Under the pieces are notes generated by a model, which saw only the letters and a program-made list of their open reading frames with translations, made no database searches and had not been told where the DNA came from. This document shows positions 47,722 to 58,933 of a DNA stretch of 64,000 nt, piece by piece. Made by a program: the position numbers and the translations under genes. The DNA is taken from positions 62,001 to 126,000 of the forward strand of contig NZ_LUTN01000006.1 in assembly GCF_002111595.1 (NCBI RefSeq), written 5' to 3'. Origin of the DNA: Lonsdalea britannica. Its GTDB lineage: Bacteria > Pseudomonadota > Gammaproteobacteria > Enterobacterales > Enterobacteriaceae. How positions within the stretch are numbered: the first letter of the stretch is position 1; each line of letters opens with the position of its first letter.

Positions 47722-49421
47722 TGACCATGAACAGAAGAGAGTTGCTGATTCATGCGGCCGTCGTCACGGCTTGCGCCCGCATCGCGCCGCTGCGCGCGAC
47801 GGATAAAACGGCAGATACAGTGAAAACCGGCGTGGTTCAGCCGAACGCGCTGACCCGGCAGCAGCATTGGGTCGCGATGGCCGAAGTGCTAACACCGACG
47901 CTGTCCGAGGTGACTTACCCCGCGTTGAATGTCGTTGCGCCTCGGGAAGCGCCCGAGCATCTGTTACGCGTCGCCATGACGCCGCAGTATGACATGGAGG
48001 AATTGGCGAAAAAGAGTTTCAAAACCGGCGAAAGTTTTATCGTGGATTTCGGAGAACACTACACCGGTTATCTCATGTTTTCATTGGGGTGGCAGGGCGT
48101 CTCCTGCGATGCCCCGGTGCGTTTGCGGTTGATCTTCGGGGAGGTCGCCACCGATGTGACGCAGCCGCTTTATCCCTATCACGGCTGGATCAGCGCTTCC
48201 TGGTTGCCGGATGAAATTCTGAATGTCGATTTTCTGCCACAGCAGGTCAGGATTGAACGCCGCCACGCCTTCCGCTTTGTCAAAGTCGAGATCGTTTCCA
48301 CATCGACGAACTTCAGCGTCACGTTTAACTCAATGCAGGTGAAAGCCGTCTCTTCCGCCGGTCTGGATCGCTTCGCGCCGGCGCGCTATGACAGCGAACT
48401 ACTGCGGGATATCGATCGTGTCAGCCTTAGGACATTGCACGAATGTATGCAGACCGTTTTCGAGGACGGGCCGAAGCGCGATCGGCGGCTATGGGTGGGC
48501 GATCTGCGTCTGCAGGCCATGGTCAACTATGTGAGCTTCAACAACACGGCGTTGGTGCGGCGCTGTTTGTACTTATTTGCCGGGCTACAGCGGGACGATG
48601 GCTATATCACGGCCTGCGTCTATGAACAGCCGGAGCCGCGCATCGGCGAGGTGGTGCTGATCGACTATGCCGCACTGTTCGGCAGTATCGTGCGCGATTA
48701 TCTGCGAGCGAGTCGAGACACCGCGACGGCGCAGGAACTGTGGCCGGTGGCTAAACAGCAGCTCACGCTGGCGCTGAAGAATGTCAACGCGCAGGGGCTA
48801 TTCGTCGCCCCGGAAAAGGATTACGTGTTTATCGACTGGAATCCGGGAACGGACCAAAGCGCCGCATTGAAAGGGCTGGATAAGCAGGCTGCCATTCAGG
48901 GCGTCCTGATTTACAGCTGTCAGGAAGGTATCGAACTGGCGAGAGCGTTGGGACGCGAGGCCGAGGTTCAGCCTTTCAGTGAAGCAGTCGCACGAATGAA
49001 ACAGGCGGCGCGCGGGTTGTTTGATGAACCATTGGGCGTGTTTGTCAGCGGCGAGCAGCGGCAAATCTCCTGGGCTTCTCAGGCATGGATGGCGTTGGCC
49101 GACGTGTTGCCTCAACCGCAGATGGCGCGAGCGCTGGCTCGCGTCATGACGATGCCCGACGCCGTCCGTCCTCTGACGCCCTATCTGTACCATCACATGG
49201 TTGATGCGCTCATTCGCTGTGGCCTAAGCCAGCAAGCGCGCAGGCTGGTGGAAGACTATTGGGGAGCCATGATCAAAACCGAAACGAATACCTTCTGGGA
49301 AGCGTTTGATCCCAAAAATCCGCTGTCGTCTCCCTATGGCAGTAAGCAAATCGACAGTTATTGCCATGCCTGGAGCTGTACTCCCAGTTACTTTATCCGC
49401 CGCGGTTTCGCGCGCGGATAA
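47721..49421 (+). CDS. GH78-like alpha-L-rhamnosidase family protein, putative Tat-exported
   Basis: 566-residue protein whose core resembles the (alpha/alpha)6 catalytic domain of GH78. DGPKRDRRLWVGDLRLQA (residues 249-266) parallels the family motif DxPxRDERxGWxGD with its acidic residues, and VFIDWNPGTDQSAALKGLDK, FWEAFDPKNP and DSYCHAWSCTPSYFI follow in the usual order. The N-terminus MTMNRRELLIHAAVVTACAR has twin arginines and a hydrophobic stretch, suggesting a Tat signal. It is shorter than most GH78 enzymes. The ATG overlaps the upstream stop codon and an AAGGGG ribosome site precedes it. It may remove rhamnose, or a related sugar, from glycosides before uptake; substrate and activity are inference. 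Confidence 0.72.
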
Positions 49422-49557
49422 GCCTAAATAAAAAGCGTTAAAGGTGAGGGGGCGGAACATCGCCGCTTCGAATAAAAAAGTTGAACAACCTACGTTGACC
49501 GGGAATAGCGGGCTGGTGCGTTTGCGCCCCCCGCGAATCAACATCGGAAATACCATA

Positions 49558-51143
<1,586 letters not shown>

Positions 51144-51189
51144 TGCGGCGCAGGGATGTTATGGCGTTTTCACTTATGAGGATCTTTTG

Positions 51190-52221
51190 ATGATTATCCG
51201 TAGAAATAAGAAACGTAGATGGACGCTGATGAACGGGGTTCTGGCTCTGGTTTTTCTCGCGCAGTGGAGCGCGTCGTCGCTGGCGGCCGTGCTGCCGTTT
51301 GAGGTCGCAGAGCATAAGCAAATCAGAGTCATGATCAGCAGCGATGCTAAAAACGAAGCGGACGACGATTTCGCCGTGGCGCATGCGTTGATGACGCCCA
51401 CGCTGAAGGTGACGGGTCTGATTGCCGCGCACTACGCACGAACAGCACCGATGATGAAACGAGATGGCGCCAACAGCATGATGGAGAGCTACCGTGAATT
51501 GCAGCGGTTAACACAGGTGATGGAAAAAACGGGGGTGCCGGTTTATCGCGGGGCGACCGGTCCGCTCGAGGGCAAACCGGCTCTAAGCGAAGGGGCTCAG
51601 CAGTTGATCAACGAGGCGAAAAAAGACGATCCTCATCCGCTGTTCGTGCTGGTGCTCGGCGCACTGACTGATGTTGCCGCCGCGCTGCAGGCGGATCCCA
51701 CAATCGCCCAGAAAATGACCGTGATTTGGATCGGCGGCATGCCTTATCCCAAAGGGGGTTGGGAATACAATATGTTTAACGATCCGCAGGCGGCGAATGC
51801 GGTGCTCCAGTCCAGCGTTCCGCTCTGGCAGGTGCCGCATAACGTTTATATGTCAGTCAGGGTTTCTCTGGCGGAGCTGGCTGCGCGCGTCAAACCGCAG
51901 GGCAAGGTCGGAGAGTATCTGTGGCAGCAGTTGCTCGACTTTAATCGGGAGATCTCGATGACATTGAAGGACGTGCCTTGGCCGAAGAGCGAAGTGTGGG
52001 TATTGGGTGATAATCCGTCGGTCGCCCTGTTGCTGGATGACCACGAATACCAGTATACGCTGCGTGATGCCCCGCGAATTAACGATGACCTGAGCTATGG
52101 CGCGCAGGAAAACGCCCGCCAGATCCGTGTTTACCATGCGGTGGACGGTCGTTTTACGCTGGAAGATTTCTACGCCAAACTGAGCTTGCTCTACGGACAG
52201 AAGGCAGCACAGGCACAGTAA
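51190..52221 (+). CDS. Exported nucleoside-hydrolase-like protein
   Basis: I start at ATG 51190 (MIIRRNKKRRWTLMNGVLAL), with GAGG 9 nt upstream, giving 343 residues with a signal peptide cleaved near SLAA (residue 33). DAKNEADDDFAVAHAL (52-67) corresponds to the N-terminal Asp cluster that binds calcium in inosine-uridine nucleoside hydrolases, in the variant form seen in the DUF1593/NH-like branch. VLVLGALTDVAAALQADP and WEYNMFNDPQAANAVL also match that fold. It follows bglH with 46 nt between and a terminator after it, so it is the last operon gene. It may cleave an N- or O-glycosidic bond in the periplasm; the substrate is unknown. Confidence 0.72.
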   Translation: MIIRRNKKRRWTLMNGVLALVFLAQWSASSLAAVLPFEVAEHKQIRVMISSDAKNEADDDFAVAHALMTPTLKVTGLIAAHYARTAPMMKRDGANSMMESYRELQRLTQVMEKTGVPVYRGATGPLEGKPALSEGAQQLINEAKKDDPHPLFVLVLGALTDVAAALQADPTIAQKMTVIWIGGMPYPKGGWEYNMFNDPQAANAVLQSSVPLWQVPHNVYMSVRVSLAELAARVKPQGKVGEYLWQQLLDFNREISMTLKDVPWPKSEVWVLGDNPSVALLLDDHEYQYTLRDAPRINDDLSYGAQENARQIRVYHAVDGRFTLEDFYAKLSLLYGQKAAQAQ

Positions 52222-52283
52222 TCATCGGGCTAACCACGGTGGTTCTATTGTGTTTTCACGTCAACCCAGCATTAACGTCACCC

Positions 52284-52315
52284 AAGCCGTCACATAAAAC
52301 GTGGCGGCTTTTGTT
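52284..52315 (+). terminator. Terminator of the beta-glucoside island
   Basis: AAGCCGTCAC (52284-52293) pairs at 9 of 10 positions with GTGGCGGCTT (52301-52310), followed by TTTTGTTT. It lies about 60 bp after the last gene of the operon. From here to the tRNA (52316-52632) no frame looks like a real gene on either strand. Confidence 0.7.
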
Positions 52316-52632
52316 TAGCGCATCCGCCAGGCTTAAGAAGTTTTAGCGGGTCGACATCGTTCCCGTCAGAGGACTTGCCGCAAAACGTGATGTGGAGCGC
52401 TGAAGAAGGTGTCGCTCACTCTGGCGACGTTTATCTCTAAAGGTTCGGTCGCAGGGAAGTGACAGCGGCGTAGGTAAGTACGGGTAGGCGGCGACATCAG
52501 GGCGAATGATGCAAAAGCAAACAGAACAGGGAAAATAAGCAGAAATATCAGGAAAGCAGCGATAATAACGAGAGGGTAACTTGAAACATCGAGTATGCCG
52601 GGTAAACGGCAGCTGCCGGAGGCAGAAAGAAT

Positions 52633-52709
52633 TGGTACGACCGAGTGGACTCGAACCACCGACCCCCACCATGTCAAGGTGGTGCTCTAACCAACTGAGC
52701 TACGGTCGT
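52633..52709 (-). tRNA. tRNA-Val(GAC)
   Basis: A 77-nt cloverleaf including an encoded CCA end. The D arm reads AGCTCAGTTGGTTAGAGC, the anticodon arm CCACC-TTGACAT-GGTGG gives anticodon GAC, and the T arm contains GGTTCGAGTCC. The body is nearly identical to E. coli valV/valW, which also lie in the pykF-to-37-min region. The acceptor stem is ACGACCG/CGGTCGT, so position 1-72 is A-U instead of the usual G-C. Only one copy is present, whereas E. coli has two in tandem. Confidence 0.95.
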
Positions 52710-53256
52710 ACAGGGTGCTTTGCATAAAATCTAGAGATAACTCATTGATTAAAATGCTTTTTCTTGCGTTCCAGTAACTGGAATGGACGTCATTATGGAC
52801 TGCTCCAGCATGGATGGCAAGCCCTTTGTTCTTTCTCTTTATCAAGTGTCGAATCTTTGTCCGTCATTGTACAAAGATACGCCTGAGTAGGGTTGATGTG
52901 AGGGAGTTTTGTTCATTCGCACATCACTACCCCGGTTTTTGGGCGTATTACCGCATCTCATCAACACCACGTGGTAAAGAAAGCCTGTCGATTAATAGAT
53001 AGCAACAAAATGGATGGCGGACGGAAAGTCAGAGGGGGGAATGAATAAACGCATAAATAATACGCGAACAGAAAGTTAAATTGATGGGTAATAAGAGAGC
53101 AGACCAGTGAAGTCCAGATTTAACCTACCATAATTTTTGTTAAGTGCTATGGTTTATGGGAATTGCTTAAACGATAAAAATTCATACTGTTCGATTTAGC
53201 CGCATTAAAACGGCTCTACTTGGTTTCTATTGCTTGCGGTATGGGGGTGGTAAACA
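52710..53256. other. Gene-free stretch between tRNA-Val and the LuxR-type gene
   Basis: About 550 bp, AT-rich towards 53256. The first 70 bp should hold the tRNA promoter (minus strand). The short open frame at 52814-53002 has no ribosome site or recognisable similarity. I find no direct repeat of the tRNA 3' end that would mark an attachment site in this window. Confidence 0.4.
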
Positions 53257-53817
53257 ATGGACTATGTGTTCCTGGTTGAGAATGAAATCATTTCTTATTC
53301 TCTACAGAATATCATTATCAGTAAAATAATGACGGATAGCGATAAGTGTTATGTCGCCGCGGATATCTGTGATTTAGTCAACAATCTGCAGCAGGAAAAA
53401 GAGCAGGTTTTTCTCATTGAAGTATTGCACGACTGTTCCATCATCTCCTCGCTGGTCGACGTAATAAAATACGTCAATAGCGGTAACAAGATTGTCCTCT
53501 TTAAAGATAGTCAGCCTGACCGGATGTTTCGCTATATCAATTACGATGCGATCATCGATTTAAAAAGTCCGATTGTTGAAATCATCTCCAAGATACAAGA
53601 CGTCACGCACCACGCATCAGGCCCTTCCTGGGACGTGCAACTGCAAAAGCTCTCTCCCAGAGAGCAACTGGTGCTTCAGTATCTGTTGAAGGGGAAAAGC
53701 AACAAGGAAGTCTCTGGCCTTTTATGTTTGAGTGAAAAAACGATTAGCTGCCACAAGCAAAGCATGCTGCGAAAACTCAATATTAAAAGTATTATGGAAG
53801 CGTCTCAGCGCAGATAA
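53257..53817 (+). CDS. LuxR-family (FixJ/NarL-type) transcriptional regulator
   Basis: 186 residues. The N-terminal ~120 residues (MDYVFLVENEIISYSLQNII) look like a degenerate receiver-like domain without an obvious phospho-Asp set. The C-terminal HTH_LUXR domain is clear: LSPREQLVLQYLLKGKSNKE, then LLCLSEKTISCHKQSMLRKL. No cognate sensor kinase is nearby, so it is an orphan, comparable in size and build to RcsA- or FimZ-like regulators. The tail (IMEASQRR) is short for the family, so a lost base near the end cannot be excluded. AT-rich flanks suggest accessory DNA. The targets could be the neighbouring ABC or NRPS genes, which is speculation. Confidence 0.8.
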   Translation: MDYVFLVENEIISYSLQNIIISKIMTDSDKCYVAADICDLVNNLQQEKEQVFLIEVLHDCSIISSLVDVIKYVNSGNKIVLFKDSQPDRMFRYINYDAIIDLKSPIVEIISKIQDVTHHASGPSWDVQLQKLSPREQLVLQYLLKGKSNKEVSGLLCLSEKTISCHKQSMLRKLNIKSIMEASQRR

Positions 53818-54233
53818 TTATTTATGTCTATAAGCGAGTGATTTATTAGAGCCGACAACTACTCATATTCATATACACGCCAATAAAACGTTTTTCATCG
53901 GGTGTCAGTTAACTCTCCTTGTTTAGCTAACGTGACATTTTATTTACAATGTTTTTATAAGCGTGGAAAATAATATAATTAAACATTATCTGTTCTATTT
54001 AAATGGATATTTTTTATCTTTTACTTAAATGTATTGATGGTGTTGAAATAATTAACTAACAAAAATGTTATGGTGTCACTTTAGGTTTTAAACATACGCC
54101 CGGTTGTAAGAGATGTGGTCAGGTTAATCAGACTTTCACATCTTATTCATACGTAACGAAAAATCCGTTCCTCTCGACCTATCCGAAGCGACAACACGCC
54201 GACGACATTCCATCGTCGGCGTGTCGCAGAGGG
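53818..54233. other. AT-rich gene-free stretch
   Basis: About 415 bp, strongly AT-rich up to 54100, between the LuxR-type gene and the convergent end of the ABC operon. At 54187-54228 an imperfect inverted pair ACACGCCGACGA ... TCGTCGGCGTGT forms a strong 12-bp stem that probably terminates or protects the ABC operon mRNA. No gene seen. Confidence 0.5.
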
Positions 54234-55100
54234 CTATCGCTGCATTCCCCAACGTTTGATCGTCACGCGTTCGATGGTGGCGAAGATCAGTGTTTCTACC
54301 AATAGCCCAATGATAATCACCGATGCCAGACCGGCGAAAACGCGGTCGGTGTACAGTTCGTTGCGGTTCTGGAATATGTACCAGCCCAGTCCGCCTTGCC
54401 CGCTGGAGGCGCCAAAAACCAGCTCGGCGGCAATGAGCGTACGCCAGGCGAACGCCCAGCCGATTTTGAGACCGGAAAGGATAGAAGGCAGCGCCGCCGG
54501 GATCAGAATATGCCAGACGTAGCGCAATCCTTTCAGTCCATAGTTGCGCCCGGTCATGCGCAGCGTCTCCGAAACGCCCAGAAAGCCGGAATAGGTATTT
54601 AATGCCATCGGCCATAAAACCGAATGTATCAGTACGAAAATGAGACTCTGGGTGCCTAGCCCAAACCACAGCAAGGCCAGCGGCAACAGCGCGATGGCGG
54701 GGAGAGGGTTCAACATTGAGGTCAGCGTAGACAGCAGATCGCGTCCCAATCGGGTGGAGACGGCCAGAGCGCTGAGCGCCAACGCCAGCGCAGTCCCAAT
54801 CAGATAACCTTTCACCAGCGTACTCATGGAGATGGCGATCTTGGCGGGCAATTCACCGTTGCGGATATCCTCGACGAAAGCAGACGCCGCCTGAGTAAAC
54901 GTAGGCAGCAGCAAATCGTTATTTTGCCAGCGAGCGGCGCCTTCCCACACTAATGCCAGCAGGATCAGCAATAGAGACTTGCGAACGGCGCTCAGATTCC
55001 ACAGGCGGTTAAGCAGTGGCAATGGCTGGGCGACATTAATATCGGTCAGCGGAGCCAGCTCTCTCTGGTACTCCGGGCGAACAGGGGGAAGTTGACTCAT
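54234..55100 (-). CDS. ABC transporter permease, nitrate/sulfonate/taurine type
   Basis: Binding-protein-dependent permease of the SsuC/TauC family. I start at ATG 55100 (MSQLPPVRPEYQRELAPLTD), 8 nt after AAAGG, not at the in-frame ATG 15 nt earlier, which lacks a ribosome site; that gives 288 residues. About six membrane segments are visible, and the EAA loop GRNYGLKGLRYVWHILIPAA (then LPSILSGLKIGWA) that contacts the ATPase. Last gene of a three-gene operon on the minus strand. It is clearly diverged from ssuC of this window, and no monooxygenase or dioxygenase is linked, so the substrate is undetermined (sulfonate, taurine, thiamine precursor or other). Confidence 0.87.
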   Translation of the reverse strand: MSQLPPVRPEYQRELAPLTDINVAQPLPLLNRLWNLSAVRKSLLLILLALVWEGAARWQNNDLLLPTFTQAASAFVEDIRNGELPAKIAISMSTLVKGYLIGTALALALSALAVSTRLGRDLLSTLTSMLNPLPAIALLPLALLWFGLGTQSLIFVLIHSVLWPMALNTYSGFLGVSETLRMTGRNYGLKGLRYVWHILIPAALPSILSGLKIGWAFAWRTLIAAELVFGASSGQGGLGWYIFQNRNELYTDRVFAGLASVIIIGLLVETLIFATIERVTIKRWGMQR

Positions 55101-55131
55101 CGTAAAACCTTTCATGTTATGAAGAGAAACA

Positions 55132-56007
55132 TCAGCGCGAGTGTTGTCCGGCCAGCGCTCGAACGGGCGAGTGCGTCGACGAGGCCGGCGCCGGGGCTAT
55201 TGGATGACCCGCCGGAAACAGCAGATCGTGAATGCGCCGCGCCGCCGCCTGAAACTCCTTGCCGCCCTCATCATGGTGGGAGAACTGATGACAATTCAGC
55301 TCTGCGCGCACCCGTCCCGGATGTGGTGAGAGCAGGAGAATACGATTACCGACCACCAGCGCTTCTTCAATGGAGTGGGTGACGAACAGCAGGGTAAAAC
55401 GCACCTCCTCCCAGAGCTCAAGCAGCTCCTGCTGCATTTTGCGGCGAGTCAGCGCATCCAGCGCCGCAAACGGTTCGTCCATCAGCAGCACCTTGGGTTT
55501 CATCGCCAACGCGCGCGCAATCGCGACCCGCTGCTTCATGCCACCGGAAAGCGTATGCGGCCAGGCGTTGGCGAAGTCCGCCAGTCCCACTTTTTCCAGA
55601 TAGTACATCGCCTGATCGCGCGCTTCAGCGGCGGAGAGTTTGCCGGTCACACGCAGCGGAAACTGCGTATTTTCGAGCACGGTTTTCCATGGCGGCAGTT
55701 GGTCGAACTCCTGAAAGACCATCATCCGTTCCGGACCCGGCTGCGTAATCGCCTTTCCTTCCAGCAGGATACGGCCGTCAACCGGCGGCAGAAAACCGCC
55801 GACGGCCTTCAACAGGCTGGACTTACCGCAGCCGGAGGGGCCGAGCAGAATAAAGCGTTCGGCCGGGAAAATATCGAAGCTGACGTCATGGGTCGCGCGT
55901 ACCCGGCGCTCGCGGGTGGCGTATTCCAGTCCGACGCTCTCCACTTGTAACAGTGGGACGTCGGGGTGGATCGCGGCGTCACGATCCTGCGATAAATGCA
56001 AAGACAT
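55132..56007 (-). CDS. ABC transporter ATP-binding protein, nitrate/sulfonate/taurine type
   Basis: 291-residue ATPase. Walker A GPSGCGKSS, Q-loop MVFQEFDQLPPWKTVLENT, signature LSGGMKQRVAIARALAM, Walker B VLLMDEPFAALDALTRRKMQ and His switch VTHSIEEAL are complete. The C-terminal extension (HPIAPAPASSTHSPV...) is longer than in SsuB. It sits between the binding protein and the permease, 31 nt before the latter. The operon order (binding protein, ATPase, permease) differs from ssuEADCB. Confidence 0.9.
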   Translation of the reverse strand: MSLHLSQDRDAAIHPDVPLLQVESVGLEYATRERRVRATHDVSFDIFPAERFILLGPSGCGKSSLLKAVGGFLPPVDGRILLEGKAITQPGPERMMVFQEFDQLPPWKTVLENTQFPLRVTGKLSAAEARDQAMYYLEKVGLADFANAWPHTLSGGMKQRVAIARALAMKPKVLLMDEPFAALDALTRRKMQQELLELWEEVRFTLLFVTHSIEEALVVGNRILLLSPHPGRVRAELNCHQFSHHDEGGKEFQAAARRIHDLLFPAGHPIAPAPASSTHSPVRALAGQHSR

Positions 56008-56125
56008 CTTGGTTTCCTCTCGTTGTTGTCCATCGCCGCTAAGGGCGTTGACCCCGCTTCGTTGCCCACATACGCCCGCCTGATCGCAAGGGTCGGGAGG
56101 GCGTAGACAGACGCCTCGGCAGCTT

Positions 56126-57178
56126 TTAGCTTCCCGAAGCGACGTGGGGATCGTCGAAGAAGTAATCCTTAACCGACTCAGGATTATTTTTCAGCGCGCC
56201 GACGCGGTACATGAACTGGCCCAGAGACAGCGTATTTTGCGGCGTGATGCTGAATTTGGATTCAGGGCTTTTGAGAATGCTGAGTAGCAGTTTGCGGTCA
56301 ATTTTTGACTTGGTGATGCGGATAAAAGCGTCTGCCGCCGCTTCCGGATTTTTGGCGGTGAAATCCGCCGCTTCGGCCAGCGCATCGACAAAAATCTTGT
56401 ACGTGCGCGGGTTCTCTTGGCGGAATTTTTCCGTGGTGTAAAGCACGACCGGCGACGTCGGCCCGCCCTGAACGTCATAGGAGTTCAGGACGATATGGGC
56501 TTTGGGATTGCCTGCCAGCTCCTGCTCCTGAAAAGGCGCGTTGGCGAAGTGGGCGGAAATCTCGGTGCCGCCACTGATGATCGCGGCGGTGGCATCCGGG
56601 TGCGGTACGGCGACTTGCAGTTTATCCAGACGGTTATACGCCTTGTCGCCCCAGAGTTTGGCTGATGCCGCCTGGAGGAAGCGAGACTGCACGGAGACGC
56701 CAACGGCGGGGACGGCAATGCGATCTTTATCCGTAAAGTCGGCGATCGTTTTGACGTTGGGGTTGGTGCTCACGAGATAGTAGGGGAAGCTGCCGGTGGC
56801 GAGCACCGCTTTGACGTTTTGCCGATTTCTGGTGCGGTCCCACAAGGTAAACAGCGGGGCGATGCCCGCGCCCGCGATATCGACCGATCCTGACAGTAAC
56901 GCATCATTCACTGCCGCGCCGCCGGAGAGTTGTAGATAATCCACTTTGACATCCAGCCCTTCCGCTTTGGCATGTTTCTCTATCAGCTGTTTATCCTGCG
57001 CCACGTTCAGCAGGAGATAAACGATGCCGAATTGCTGTGCGATACGCAGCTGTCCTTCCGCCTGTGCCTGTAAAGGGATGGCTAGCGCTGACGTTAACAG
57101 CGCGACTGTGGTGGTCAAACCCTTAAACGTGCGGGAAAAACGCCGGGGGCGGCGAATATGAGTCCTCTGGTTTTTCAT
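56126..57178 (-). CDS. ABC transporter substrate-binding protein, NMT1/THI5-like
   Basis: 350 residues. The basic, unusually long N-terminus MKNQRTHIRRPRRFSRTFKG is followed by a hydrophobic core and signal cleavage near AQA-EGQL (about residue 41). The body has the NMT1/SsuA-like fold: SGGAAVNDALLSGSVDIAGA, DRIAVPAVGVSVQSRFLQ, QVAVPHPDATAAII. First gene of the operon, followed by a 118-bp gap and the ATPase. No close kinship with SsuA of this window is evident. The substrate is unknown; the family binds sulfonates, nitrate, thiamine precursors and aromatic acids. Confidence 0.88.
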   Translation of the reverse strand: MKNQRTHIRRPRRFSRTFKGLTTTVALLTSALAIPLQAQAEGQLRIAQQFGIVYLLLNVAQDKQLIEKHAKAEGLDVKVDYLQLSGGAAVNDALLSGSVDIAGAGIAPLFTLWDRTRNRQNVKAVLATGSFPYYLVSTNPNVKTIADFTDKDRIAVPAVGVSVQSRFLQAASAKLWGDKAYNRLDKLQVAVPHPDATAAIISGGTEISAHFANAPFQEQELAGNPKAHIVLNSYDVQGGPTSPVVLYTTEKFRQENPRTYKIFVDALAEAADFTAKNPEAAADAFIRITKSKIDRKLLLSILKSPESKFSITPQNTLSLGQFMYRVGALKNNPESVKDYFFDDPHVASGS

Positions 57179-58933
57179 TCTCTGTATCCATTAAAAGTGT
57201 TTATGCCCTTCGGCCGAATGCACCCGTTTTCAACGGCGCAGACTGGGTAAAATAGCGATGGCCAGACGTCATTATTCATTCCGTCGTCGCGCCGATAACC
57301 GTCATTTTATTCAGTCTGTGAATCTGGCCGGTATAATGGTTTTAATTAAATGTTTTTATTACTTTAGTTTAATATACCCCGTTTTTATTAAGGTATAAGG
57401 CGCAGCATAAATGACCGTCCCCGCCTCGCTAAATCGCGTTTTGTAATAAGCTAGAGGCAATGGTTATTTCCTGCGGGAAAGTCTGTTTTGAGAGTGAATG
57501 AACCTATTTGTTTTGAACAGAGCCGATGTTTTATCAGCAGGGCTTCTCGTGATAACAATTTTATTGCTATGAAATTTAAGGGTTTTATATCTTTTCTCTG
57601 ATGGCAGAAATTTAAAGGAGCGATATTCTGGTTGTATGACGGTCGCTAGTGTTGCCTTTATCGACATTCATAAAGGTATTTGCTTATTTTGTTTTTAGTT
57701 ATCTATATTCCGGCATTGAAAATAGCCGCAATACCTAATCGAGCATGGCTAGCTATTTTTACGATCAAACTCGCCGGTCATGACGCCTGAAGCGAAATAA
57801 TGAAGGTGGGGCAGGCGAAGATTTCTGAGCGTCGGTAATGAAAATGGATTTTAGGTTTAAACGATGCATTTCCGCCTCGCCGGTCTTTATGCTTCCCCAG
57901 CCTGACTATAGACGGCTGTTTCAATAGAAGTCCGCTTAATCACGTCGGAAGGGGGAACAAATCAAAATGCAGACAAATATTTTCTCCGACTACGCAATCG
58001 CTTTATACGCAAGCATCACTCGCAGACAAAAATAAAAGCCATTTTTTAATCTCTAACTAGGACGAACTGATTCCGATAATTCAATATTCATCACGTCTAA
58101 ATAAGCTCGTGTTTTTTTCGCCTCCGTAGAAATAAAAATGAAATAATAACCATGTGTAAACATCTTTTATTTGTGTCTAAGCTTTTATTTTTAAACGAAA
58201 GTTAAACCAATAGCTTTTTATAAGTTATCAACCTACGGTCATCTGAAAAAAAACGGGAGATTGCACGAAGTTATTTTACTAGAGGGGGATTGTTTCGGAG
58301 CGTTATTTAAGTTTGAAAGTGTAACGCAATATAAATAGGAAGTGTAAGGCGGAAATAAATTCTTAGGCTACGAAAATGTACATTTCAGAAATTAAAAACG
58401 CATGAAAATGCGATTAATCCCGTTGCTTTCAGGCTTTTGCCCCTGAGTCAGCGCGGTGGATAGAGAGTGGTGATTCGTTTGTTTTTATATAAAGAATTGA
58501 ATTTATTGAATTAATTCAAGAGTGGCTTAAGTGGAAATATTCGCTGATCTGGATATTAATCAGATGCGGGCAATATTAAAAAAAAGGTGTTTTCGTAATA
58601 GAACAATCGCCGGTAATTAATGGTTTTCCAATATGGACTTTTATTAAAAATAATCAAAAATAAAATTTGACGATACTTTAATCAGGCATTCTATTTGCTC
58701 TTGCTTAAATAAGTTTTTTATACCTATCATAGAAAAATAAAAATGAAGGAGCATTGTTTCTTACCCCTTGGGTATTATTGTTTATGAGATTTCCTCGTGA
58801 AATTATTACACCGGGCTTTTAACTCCAAGTTATTAAGCTACATCAGTGGCGAAAATTGAGACCCATTAAAAACTAATTCCGTGACGAAATTAATGGGTGG
58901 AATCTGCGTGGTAATTAGAAAGAGGAATGTTTT
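57179..58933. other. 1.75-kb AT-rich region without recognised genes, upstream of the NRPS
   Basis: Markedly AT-rich from about 57300 to 58900, unlike the GC-rich genes on both sides, which suggests acquired or decayed DNA. It must contain the promoters of the ABC operon (minus) and of the NRPS (plus). Details: a 22-codon frame at 57967-58035 (MQTNIFSDYAIALYASITRR...), a perfect 14-bp palindrome TTGAATTAATTCAA at 58506-58519, and several poly-T and poly-A tracts that could bind H-NS. I see no Fur box and no transposase remnant. Confidence 0.5.

Noticed and set aside
52343-52677. Two overlapping ~105-codon minus-strand frames next to tRNA-Val
   Set aside because: Both run into the tRNA 5' to 3' region in different frames, have no ribosome site and no familiar motif. 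Non-coding sequence is more likely.
57464-57667. 67-codon minus-strand frame in the AT-rich region
   Set aside because: Low-complexity, Lys/Ser/Thr-rich translation typical of AT-rich non-coding DNA, with no ribosome site.
57967-58035. 22-codon frame in the NRPS upstream region as a leader peptide
   Set aside because: The G-rich stretch before it is about 13 nt away, too far for a good ribosome site, and there is no run of regulatory codons or attenuator hairpin. It is kept only as a remark.
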